Shown: positions 1 through 5,020 of the stretch, one piece after another
How positions within the stretch are numbered: position 1 is the stretch's first letter
Layout of the letters: each line of letters starts with the position of its first letter
NCBI GenBank assembly: GCA_020442095.1
Contig: JAGRKY010000690.1
Location: 1 to 5,020 of the forward strand
DNA from: Bauldia sp.
GTDB taxonomy: Bacteria; Pseudomonadota; Alphaproteobacteria; Rhizobiales; Kaistiaceae
DNA length: 5,020 nucleotides
Reading direction: 5' to 3'
Position numbers and translations under genes: made by a program
Notes under the pieces: model-generated
What the model was told of the DNA's origin: nothing
Database searches by the model: none
What the model saw: the letters and a program-made list of their open reading frames with translations, nothing else

Positions 1-940
1 ACATCGCCTCGAGGATGCCGAGGTCAACCTCCGATCCGTGCCAGGTATAGACGCCGGCCGCCGAGAAGATCCCGTCGAGCTGGCGGAACCTGGCAAGCCC
101 GGTGTTGACGTTGAAGCCGTCGACGCTGCCATGGGTCAGGCAGGCGATGGCGTCATGGACGCGCTGGCCCTGATAGACGTAGGGCAGCGAGATATGCTGG
201 ATGATCGGGATCGACGACGCCCGCCTCAGCTCGACATACTCGGCATACATCCACTTCGGGATCGGGTCCTCGACCAGGAGGACGTTGCCGACCTCGTCCA
301 GCCCCTTCAGCCGGCGCCGCGCCTCGCCGGCATTCTCCCAGCGCTGGTTCGGATCGAGGATCATCTTCATGCCGGGCGCCTTGGCGTCGATCTCCCGCGC
401 CCAGGCGACGACATCGTCCTCGAGGTCGCATTTCAGCTTGATGCAGTCGTAGCCCTGCTCGAAGAAGCGCGCCGCGACGTCGCCCGATTCCGCGACCGTG
501 CGATGGCTCGACCAGCCGCCGACCTTCGCCGCGTCGCGGACCTTGCCGCCGAGCAGCGCATAGAGCGGAATGTCGAGCGCCTTGGCATAGGCGTCCCAGA
601 TCGCGCATTCGAAACCGTCATACTCCCGGCAAAGCGGGATCGGCAGCGCCTGCAGGGCAAGGTCGTTGAGGTCGGTGCCGATCAGGTTCTCGGCAACCTC
701 CCGCACCACCGTCATGTTGTAGTCGCGGTAGAATTCGCCGAGGCCGACGACACCGTTCGACAACTCCAGCCGCAGGATCAGCTTCGACATCTCGTCGAAC
801 TGGATGGTCCATCCCTGCTTGCCGCCGACCGGAAGCATGTGGAGCGGCTTGCGCCTCTCCTCCGAATCGACGGCGCCGGGCCGCGCCGGCACCACCACCT
901 CGTCGAAGGTGAGCGAACGGATGATGAGGGGGGATGTCAT
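1..940 (-). CDS. Enolase-superfamily (mandelate racemase/muconate lactonizing enzyme-like) protein, 3' end cut off
   Basis: Members of this family abstract a proton alpha to a carboxylate in a Mg2+-dependent cytosolic reaction (racemase, dehydratase, cycloisomerase). 313 codons are visible; family members are usually about 350-400 residues, so the barrel's end is missing. Residues 1-125 look like the capping domain, followed by the TIM barrel. Visible motifs are KLK at 168-170 (catalytic-lysine strand), ILDPNQRW at 194-201 (D196 metal ligand), VEDP at 223-226 (E224 metal ligand), DGFN at 274-277 and WHGSE at 300-304. The strand that should carry the third acidic ligand reads IPIIQHIS (244-251), with no Asp or Glu at the expected place. 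The ATG at 940 is the only start: an in-frame TGA lies at 979-977, no other start codon lies between, and AGGA (954-951) sits 10 nt upstream. Family membership is firm; substrate is unknown. The gene is divergent from the channel gene. Confidence 0.88.
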   Translation of the reverse strand, partial: MTSPLIIRSLTFDEVVVPARPGAVDSEERRKPLHMLPVGGKQGWTIQFDEMSKLILRLELSNGVVGLGEFYRDYNMTVVREVAENLIGTDLNDLALQALPIPLCREYDGFECAIWDAYAKALDIPLYALLGGKVRDAAKVGGWSSHRTVAESGDVAARFFEQGYDCIKLKCDLEDDVVAWAREIDAKAPGMKMILDPNQRWENAGEARRRLKGLDEVGNVLLVEDPIPKWMYAEYVELRRASSIPIIQHISLPYVYQGQRVHDAIACLTHGSVDGFNVNTGLARFRQLDGIFSAAGVYTWHGSEVDLGILEAM

Positions 941-998
941 GGGCGTGTCGTCCTGCCGGCGGGTGGAAGATTCGGGTCATTGATTTATCGCCGGCCCG

Positions 999-1026
999 GG
1001 TCCGAGACCAGCATATTGGTCAGGTC
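999..1026. promoter_or_regulatory. Possible operator: GACCA-N6-TGGTC palindrome with flanking GGTC copies
   Basis: GACCA at 1006-1010 and TGGTC at 1017-1021 form a perfect 5-bp inverted repeat around the AT-rich spacer GCATAT. Two more GGTC copies flank it, at 999-1002 and 1023-1026, giving four half-site-like words within 28 bp. The spacing suits a dimeric transcription factor. It lies about 65 bp upstream of the enolase-superfamily start and about 140-150 bp upstream of the predicted sigma-54 start site, a usual distance for an enhancer-binding protein. The factor is unknown; a 5-bp repeat can arise by chance. Confidence 0.35.
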
Positions 1027-1051
1027 GCGATGCCCGCGGCACGCCTGAAGC

Positions 1052-1071
1052 CGGCGGCGGATACGCCGCCG
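1052..1071. other. GC-rich perfect hairpin, 8-bp stem and GATA loop
   Basis: CGGCGGCG (1052-1059) and CGCCGCCG (1064-1071) are exact reverse complements around the loop GATA. No T-run follows on either strand, so this is not a classical intrinsic terminator. It lies in the divergent promoter region and may be a protein-binding palindrome, a structural element or a by-product of high GC. I can assign no function. Confidence 0.35.
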
Positions 1072-1131
1072 CAAGCGAGGGTTGCCCTGTCGGCGGCATC
1101 CGGGGAATTGTCGCGCAGCGCCGGAGCGGCG

Positions 1132-1147
1132 TGGCAGCGGTATTGCA
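1132..1147 (+). promoter_or_regulatory. Candidate sigma-54 (RpoN) -24/-12 promoter for the channel gene
   Basis: TGGCAGC at 1132-1138, four bases, then TTGCA at 1143-1147. The sigma-54 consensus is TGGCACG-N4-TTGCW. The invariant GG (1133-1134) and GC (1145-1146) are separated by exactly 10 bases as required, and only two of the twelve consensus positions differ. Transcription would start near 1158, giving a leader of about 50 nt that contains the 1172-1200 hairpin. If real, the channel needs an ATP-dependent enhancer-binding activator. This is a motif match only. Confidence 0.5.
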
Positions 1148-1171
1148 CTTGGTCGGCGGGCGGTGAAGACT

Positions 1172-1200
1172 CCCCCGGTGATCCCTTTGGCTGCCGGGGG
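1172..1200 (+). promoter_or_regulatory. Leader hairpin that would sequester the channel gene's ribosome-binding site
   Basis: CCCCCGG (1172-1178) is the exact reverse complement of CCGGGGG (1194-1200), leaving a 15-nt loop; a T-G wobble (1171/1201) can extend the stem to 8 pairs. The right arm is most of the G-run directly before the channel ATG, so the folded form would hide it from the ribosome. This geometry is typical of leaders that control translation by structure. No known riboswitch class is recognised, and the loop could be an accident of G/C-rich sequence. Confidence 0.4.
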
Positions 1201-1208
1201 GCAGATAG
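1196..1208 (+). promoter_or_regulatory. Ribosome-binding G-run and in-frame stop that fix the channel start
   Basis: Six G residues (1196-1201) sit 7 nt before the ATG at 1209. The triplet immediately before that ATG, 1206-1208, is an in-frame TAG, so translation cannot begin further upstream. The only near alternative is the ATG at 1215, two codons later, which is less well spaced. Confidence 0.6.
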
Positions 1209-2270
1209 ATGCGCATGCTGGGCTCGCCCCGCCGCACACTGATTTACATCCTGCTTTTCAATCTGGCGGTCGCGATCTTCGCAACCCTGGCCTACATGGC
1301 GGACGGGTGGGGGCTGGAAGACGCGAGCTACATGGTCCTGCTGACGATGTACACCGTCGGCTATGGCGAAGTGCACCCGATCACGTCGGACTATCTGCAC
1401 GTTGTGACGGTCGCCACCATGGTCTTCGGTTGCACCGGCATGATCCTGCTTACCGGCGCCCTGGTGCAGTATCTCACGATCACGCAGTTGGAACGCATTC
1501 TCGGGGGCAAGCGCATGAAATCGGAAGTCGACAAGCTCAACGACCATGTGATCGTCATCGGCTTCGGACGCATTGGCCTGATGCTCGCCAAGGCACTGGA
1601 GGCGGGCGGCTCGAAATTCGTCATTATCGAGCGGGACGAACACCGGGCACAGGAAATCGGCGAATTCGGCTATCTCTATCTGGTCGGCGACGCCACCCAT
1701 GAGGAGACGCTGATCAATGCCGGCATCGTCCGGGCGCACACGCTTGCCACCGTGTTGCCCGACGATGCGGCCAACGTGTTCATCACCCTTTCCGCACGAA
1801 GCCTGAACCCCGGTATCGAGATCATCGCGCGCGGCGAGCTGCCGTCCACCGAAAGCAAGCTGAAGCAGGCGGGCGCCGACAAGGTCGTGCTCCCGACCCA
1901 CATCGGCGCCGAACGGATTGCCGAGATGATCCTGTTCCCCGAAACCTCCCGCTTCTTCCGCACCAGCCCGGAAATGCAGGAGCTGGAACGCACCCTGCGC
2001 GGGCTTGGACTTGGCGTGTCGCTGGTTATCGTGCCCCCCAGCGGCGCGTTGACCGGCCTCACGATCGAAGAGATCGAGCAGAGGGCCAACGGAAGGTTCT
2101 TCGTCGTGCAGCTCAATCGTAACGCCGGCGACGTCATCACCACGCCCGACCGCCACCTGAAGGTCGAAGGCGGCGATGGTGTCGTCATTGTCGGGCGAGA
2201 CGGGGTTGCCGCCCGGGCAATGTTCGAAAAGCCAGCACAGAAGGTCCGCGCCGGACGGACGACCTTCTAG
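1209..2270 (+). CDS. Two-TM potassium channel subunit with RCK (TrkA-N/TrkA-C) domains
   Basis: 353 residues forming an inner-membrane K+ channel subunit of the MthK/GsuK architecture, expected to act as a tetramer gated by ligand binding to cytosolic RCK domains. Membrane segment 1 is about 10-31, the pore helix about 38-48, the selectivity filter TVGYG at 49-53 (followed by Glu rather than the commoner Asp), and segment 2 about 63-89. The RCK-N Rossmann fold begins at HVIVIGFGRIG (113-123), whose GFGRIG fits the dinucleotide-binding GxGxxG. E141 ends the second strand, the position that usually prefers NAD(H), and GDAT lies at 160-163. RCK-C is about 250-335. There is no voltage sensor, and the gene appears complete. 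A possible internal start lies at Met103. It is divergent from the enolase-superfamily gene and convergent with the transglutaminase gene. Family assignment is very secure; the gating ligand is unknown. Confidence 0.95.
   Translation: MRMLGSPRRTLIYILLFNLAVAIFATLAYMADGWGLEDASYMVLLTMYTVGYGEVHPITSDYLHVVTVATMVFGCTGMILLTGALVQYLTITQLERILGGKRMKSEVDKLNDHVIVIGFGRIGLMLAKALEAGGSKFVIIERDEHRAQEIGEFGYLYLVGDATHEETLINAGIVRAHTLATVLPDDAANVFITLSARSLNPGIEIIARGELPSTESKLKQAGADKVVLPTHIGAERIAEMILFPETSRFFRTSPEMQELERTLRGLGLGVSLVIVPPSGALTGLTIEEIEQRANGRFFVVQLNRNAGDVITTPDRHLKVEGGDGVVIVGRDGVAARAMFEKPAQKVRAGRTTF
1503..1517 (+). promoter_or_regulatory. Possible internal ribosome-binding site and start (Met103) for a free RCK domain
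   Basis: GGGGG at 1503-1507 lies 7 nt before an in-frame ATG at 1515 (Met103 of the channel). This is the same G-run type and spacing as the gene's own start at 1209. Met103 lies in the linker between the second membrane segment and the RCK-N domain, so initiation here would give a soluble 251-residue RCK protein. MthK is known to make such a soluble RCK fragment from an internal methionine at the equivalent place. Use of this start here is inferred. Confidence 0.35.
2239..2268. terminator. Inverted repeat at the convergent gene ends, possible terminator
   Basis: AGAAGGTC (2239-2246) and GACCTTCT (2261-2268) are perfect 8-bp reverse complements around a 14-nt loop. The right arm runs into the channel's TAG stop. 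Read leftward, the hairpin lies 16 nt past the transglutaminase stop and is followed after 8 nt by TTTT (minus strand, 2230-2227), a weak intrinsic-terminator layout. Read rightward no T-run follows. An alternative inner pairing is GTCCG (2244-2248) with CGGAC (2256-2260). Convergent units would need a stop signal near here. Confidence 0.35.
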
Positions 2271-2284
2271 CCGGCCGCGTCCGG

Positions 2285-3166
2285 TCAGCCCTCGACGGGC
2301 ATGACATCGACCTTCAGGCTGGTGCGTTGCTTGCCGGAAGCCGTCAGGACCCCCGCGATCGGGGTGACGTCCTGATAGTCCCGGCCGATGGCAACGGCGA
2401 TGTGGCTCTCGCTGACGAAGGTCGCGTTGGTCGGGTCATAGCCGACCCACCCGGTATCGTTGCCGCACCAGGCGCCGACCCAGGCATGCATGGCATCCGC
2501 CCCGACCAGACGCTCGGCGCCGGGCGGCGGGATGGTCCTCAGATAGCCGCTGACATAGGAGGCCGGAATGCCGATGCCGCGCAGGCCGGCGATCATCACA
2601 TGAGAGAAGTCCTGGCAGACGCCGCGCCGGAGCATGAAGGCCTCGGCCGGGCTCGTCCCGACCTCGGTCGATTCCTTGTCGTAGCTGAAGTCGCGGTGAA
2701 TCCGCTCGCCGAGGTCACGGACGATGCCGCGGATCGTCGAGGCGTTGGCGAGGCTCTCCCGCGCATAGGCCGTGATCTCCGCGGAAAGCGCGACCCGCGG
2801 GCTCTCGCCGCCGAAATGATGCGGCGAATCCGGCGCCAGCGACAGAACGCCCGACAGCTCGCGCCGGAACGTCGCCGGATCGGGCGAGATGTCCAGCATG
2901 GCGGGCGGCGGATCGACATGGACCCGGGCGCTCATGCCGAGCTTGAGCCCGTCATGGGCATTGCGATAGGCGATCGAAACCACCGAATTGCCGAAGAAAT
3001 CGTGGCTGTCCGACCGCTCGACCGGCACCGGGTCGAGGACGATGGACGACGCGACGAGGCGCTGGCCGGTGGGAGCGGTCAGCGGCGTGACGCGCAGGAG
3101 ATGGCGCCCGCCGACTGCGGGAGGCGCGTAGCTGTATTCGACCTGGAGGCGGATGTCGTAGTTCAT
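2285..3166 (-). CDS. Transglutaminase-like cysteine peptidase/amidase with N-terminal beta domain
   Basis: 293 residues, complete. Residues 1-85 match the bacterial transglutaminase-like N-terminal beta domain (family-typical opening, VEYSYAPPAVGGRHLLRVTP at 9-28). The papain-fold transglutaminase core follows at about 130-260 with an intact triad: C184 in RRGVCQDFSH, H227 in DAMHAWV and D244 in YDPTN. No signal peptide or membrane segment is seen, so the protein is probably cytosolic. Bacterial members are thought to act mainly as peptidases or amidases rather than crosslinkers. It starts 12 bases after the ATP-grasp/alpha-E gene's stop, and a GAGG (3180-3177) overlapping that TGA serves as ribosome-binding site, suggesting translational coupling. 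By context it should cleave or transfer the amide-linked product made by the upstream gene. The fold and catalytic residues are clear; the substrate is unknown. Confidence 0.93.
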   Translation of the reverse strand: MNYDIRLQVEYSYAPPAVGGRHLLRVTPLTAPTGQRLVASSIVLDPVPVERSDSHDFFGNSVVSIAYRNAHDGLKLGMSARVHVDPPPAMLDISPDPATFRRELSGVLSLAPDSPHHFGGESPRVALSAEITAYARESLANASTIRGIVRDLGERIHRDFSYDKESTEVGTSPAEAFMLRRGVCQDFSHVMIAGLRGIGIPASYVSGYLRTIPPPGAERLVGADAMHAWVGAWCGNDTGWVGYDPTNATFVSESHIAVAIGRDYQDVTPIAGVLTASGKQRTSLKVDVMPVEG

Positions 3167-3178
3167 GCCGGCGGGGCC

Positions 3179-5020
3179 TCAGCGGAAATAGCTTGCGTCG
3201 ATCAGGTTGGAGAGCCCGGCGAGCGCCGCCGCGAGCGACATCAGCCGCTCCGGGACGAGGTCCCTCGGATCGCTGATCCGCAATTCCGTATCGAGGCGCA
3301 GCGCCTCGCGCATCGCCGGGTGGATATGGCCGGCGCCCTCGCCTTCGGTGAGCACCGCGATATGCGCCCGCGCCTCGGCGAGCTGGAAGCGGATCGAGCG
3401 CGGGTTGAAGGCATCGAGAGCGACAAGCTCGATCGCCGCCAGGCGGCCCGAATTCAGCTTGTAGCGACGCCGATGGGTCATGACGCTGTCGGCGATCTCG
3501 ACGAGGAGGTCGAGAAGCTCGGCCGCGGCATCCGGCGGCGCCAGCAGCGCGGTCAGGCGGCACATTTCGATCGCCCGCTCGAGCCTCCGGCCGATCTCGA
3601 GGAAGCGCCAGCCTGTCGCGCGATACATGTTTTCATGGGCAAGGCCGGAGAAGCCAGCGAGCTTGCGCAGCAGCACCGTCATCGCGCGCGAGGCGTCGTC
3701 GCCCGCCGTGACGTGGTCCCGGAACCGGTGCACCGTCTTCGACAGGTCCATCAGCGCCAGCCACCCATCCGGTGAGAAGCGGTCACGGATACGCTCGGCG
3801 CTTGCCGCCGCAGCGTCGATATTGGCGACCAGCGCATCCGGCACCGGCTGCTCCGCATCGACGCCGATGTCATCCAGCGCGGCCGCCACCAGCTCCAGGG
3901 TCGGCTCGATCGTCTCGGATGTTTCGGCAAGGCGGCCGTGATAGGCGCGCAACACCCGCACCGCACCTTCCGAGCGCTCGATGTAGCGGCCGAGCCAGAA
4001 GAGATTGTCGGCGGCGCGGCTCGGCAGCAGCGCCGACAGCCGCGCGTCGACCGCCTCGTCCTGTTGCGCGGCGAGCAGGCTGACGCGTTCGACCGGCGCC
4101 CGGCCGAGAATCCAGACATCCGCGGCGCGACCACCTTTGCTCATCGCGATCGCGGCGGAATCGTTCGATGCACCGACCCGGGCAAAGCCGCCCGGCATCA
4201 CGGTCCACCCCGACGGGGTCCGCATCGCGAAGGCGCGCAGCGTGACCGGCCGCGGCTCCAGCTTGCCACCCACGTAGAAGGGCGTCGTCGAAAGCGTCAC
4301 CGATTCCTGCGCCACGAAGGCGCTGCCGCCGGCTTCGAGCCGGTCGACCAGTGCCACCCTCTCCGCCTCGCCGAGAGCGGACGCGAGCACGGTTCCCTCG
4401 GTGTCGTCGACCGGCGGCCGCGTCGCGAGCGCAGGTCCGATCATCATCCGGTCGAGGCCGGCAATGACATGCGCCCGTTCGGCGTCCTGGCCGCACCACC
4501 ATGTCGCGATGTTCGGCAGCATCAGGTCCTCGCCATTGAGGTGGCGGCAGATGCCGGGAAGGAAGGCGAGCAGCGCCCGAGTCTCCAGGATGCCCGAGCC
4601 GATGGCATTGACGACGGTGGCATTGCCCTGGCGGACGGCGCCGACGAGGCCCGGCGTCCCGATCCGCGAATCCTGGTTCAGTTCGAGCGGATCGACGAAT
4701 GCCGAATCGAGTCGCCGCCACAAGACGCTGAGCGGCTTGGGGCCCTCGACGGTGCGCACCATCACCTTGCCGTCGATGACGGTGAGATCCTCGCCCTCGA
4801 GCAGCAGCAGGCCGAGATAGCGAGCGATATAGGCGTGTTCGAAATAGGTTTCGTTATGCTGGCCGGGCGTCAGCACCGCCACGCCCTCCGGCTCGTCGGC
4901 CAGGTCGAGCAGCGTATCGCGCAGGCTGGCGAAGAAGCCGGCGAGCCGATGGACGTTCATCGCGCCGAGCATGTCCGAAAGCGAGCGCGCGGTGGCGACG
5001 CGGTTCTCCAGCGCGAAGCC
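3179..5020 (-). CDS. Circularly permuted type 2 ATP-grasp protein fused to an alpha-E domain, 5' end cut off
   Basis: 613 residues are visible, open through the right edge; an estimated 150-200 N-terminal residues are missing. The ATG at 4972 is internal: the 16 codons before it (GFALENRVATARSLSD) continue the family sequence. Numbering from 5020, the ATP-grasp part spans about 1-331, with NETYFEH (56-62), RRLDSAFVDPLEL (102-114), GSGILE (141-146), ATWWCG (172-177), MPGGFARV (275-282) and SKGGRAADVWIL (294-305). The all-helical alpha-E domain (formerly DUF403) follows, opening with LPSRAADNLFWLGRYIERSE at 333-352 and running to the C-terminus. In many genomes these are two separate genes; here they are one polypeptide. 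Permuted ATP-grasps are predicted ATP-dependent amide/peptide ligases, and alpha-E a partner of unknown role. The pairing with the transglutaminase gene is family-typical. Domain identity is firm; the reaction is not established. Confidence 0.93.
   Translation of the reverse strand, partial: GFALENRVATARSLSDMLGAMNVHRLAGFFASLRDTLLDLADEPEGVAVLTPGQHNETYFEHAYIARYLGLLLLEGEDLTVIDGKVMVRTVEGPKPLSVLWRRLDSAFVDPLELNQDSRIGTPGLVGAVRQGNATVVNAIGSGILETRALLAFLPGICRHLNGEDLMLPNIATWWCGQDAERAHVIAGLDRMMIGPALATRPPVDDTEGTVLASALGEAERVALVDRLEAGGSAFVAQESVTLSTTPFYVGGKLEPRPVTLRAFAMRTPSGWTVMPGGFARVGASNDSAAIAMSKGGRAADVWILGRAPVERVSLLAAQQDEAVDARLSALLPSRAADNLFWLGRYIERSEGAVRVLRAYHGRLAETSETIEPTLELVAAALDDIGVDAEQPVPDALVANIDAAAASAERIRDRFSPDGWLALMDLSKTVHRFRDHVTAGDDASRAMTVLLRKLAGFSGLAHENMYRATGWRFLEIGRRLERAIEMCRLTALLAPPDAAAELLDLLVEIADSVMTHRRRYKLNSGRLAAIELVALDAFNPRSIRFQLAEARAHIAVLTEGEGAGHIHPAMREALRLDTELRISDPRDLVPERLMSLAAALAGLSNLIDASYFR

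Larger units (their letters stand above)
941..1208. other. Divergent intergenic control region
   Basis: These 268 bases separate the divergently read enolase-superfamily gene and the channel gene. They hold a GACCA/TGGTC palindrome (1006-1021), a perfect GC-rich hairpin (1052-1071), a sigma-54-like promoter facing right (1132-1147) and a hairpin over the channel's ribosome-binding G-run (1172-1200). No convincing sigma-70-type promoter was found for the leftward gene. The only AT-rich patch, 979-989, reads GATAAA on the minus strand but has no good -35 partner. Short open frames here are arginine/proline-rich, overlap the flanking starts and look non-coding. Confidence 0.7.

Noticed and set aside
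979..989. AT-rich patch (minus GATAAA) as a -10 box for the enolase-superfamily gene
   Set aside because: No acceptable -35 element lies 16-18 bases upstream on the minus strand; too weak to list as a promoter.
38..1048. Long plus-strand open frame (336 codons) opposite the enolase-superfamily gene
   Set aside because: It is antisense to a gene with clear family motifs, its translation is rich in Arg/Asp/Ala/Leu without a recognisable domain, and such frames arise from strong third-position G/C bias.
934..1242. Small open frames in the divergent region (plus 934-1242, minus 977-1237 and 985-1239)
   Set aside because: They overlap the flanking starts, have Arg/Pro/Ala-rich translations and lack convincing ribosome-binding sites; the region is better explained as regulatory DNA.
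1020..2156. Long minus-strand open frame (378 codons) opposite the channel gene
   Set aside because: It is a shadow of the channel reading frame: His/Gln/Asp/Arg-rich, no domain, and it spans both the intergenic control region and the gene.
2271..2284. CCGG repeats in the convergent gap as a second hairpin
   Set aside because: Only four base pairs can form and no T-run follows; this is expected in GC-rich DNA.
2327..3775. Plus-strand open frame of 482 codons across the transglutaminase gene and the alpha-E region
   Set aside because: It crosses the boundary of two well-supported minus-strand genes, is compositionally skewed (Arg, Asp, Gly, Ala) and shows no family motif.
3870..4721. Second minus-strand open frame (283 codons) within the ATP-grasp region
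   Set aside because: It is an out-of-frame Arg-rich reading of the same DNA; the true frame carries all the ATP-grasp and alpha-E motifs.
4970..4972. ATG at 4972 as the start of the ATP-grasp/alpha-E gene
   Set aside because: The frame stays open to the window edge, and the 16 preceding codons (GFALENRVATARSLSD) are family-like, so this Met is internal and the gene is partial.

Overview
The window is high-GC bacterial chromosomal DNA. Codon use shows strong third-position G/C bias and gene families typical of Alphaproteobacteria: a two-membrane-segment potassium channel with an RCK domain, and a circularly permuted ATP-grasp/alpha-E fusion next to a transglutaminase-like protein. The genus cannot be told from this sequence. 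No tRNA, rRNA, CRISPR array, insertion sequence or attachment site is visible.

Layout, left to right. (1) Positions 1-940, minus strand: the first 313 codons of an enolase-superfamily (mandelate racemase/muconate lactonizing type) enzyme, cut off at the left edge. (2) Positions 941-1208: a divergent intergenic region. It holds a GACCA-N6-TGGTC palindrome, a GC-rich hairpin, a good match to a sigma-54 (-24/-12) promoter facing right, and a hairpin that would cover the ribosome-binding G-run of the next gene. (3) Positions 1209-2270, plus strand: a complete potassium channel subunit (pore plus cytosolic RCK domains). (4) A 14-bp gap between convergent stop codons, with an 8-bp inverted repeat just inside the channel gene's end. 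(5) Positions 2285-3166 and 3179-5020, minus strand: a two-gene operon read from the right. Its upstream gene is a circularly permuted type 2 ATP-grasp protein fused to an alpha-E domain, cut off at the right edge. Its downstream gene is a complete transglutaminase-like cysteine peptidase/amidase.

How the genes work together. The two right-hand genes belong to a recurrent bacterial set that comparative genomics predicts to make and process an amide-linked peptide or peptide tag; its product is still poorly characterised. The channel should set K+ permeability under control of a nucleotide or ion ligand bound by its RCK domains. The left-hand enzyme is probably catabolic, with unknown substrate. 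I see no functional link between the three transcription units beyond position.

The most interesting points are the channel's upstream control region, a possible internal start producing a free RCK domain, an apparently missing third acidic metal ligand in the enolase-superfamily enzyme, and the poorly characterised ATP-grasp/alpha-E/transglutaminase operon.
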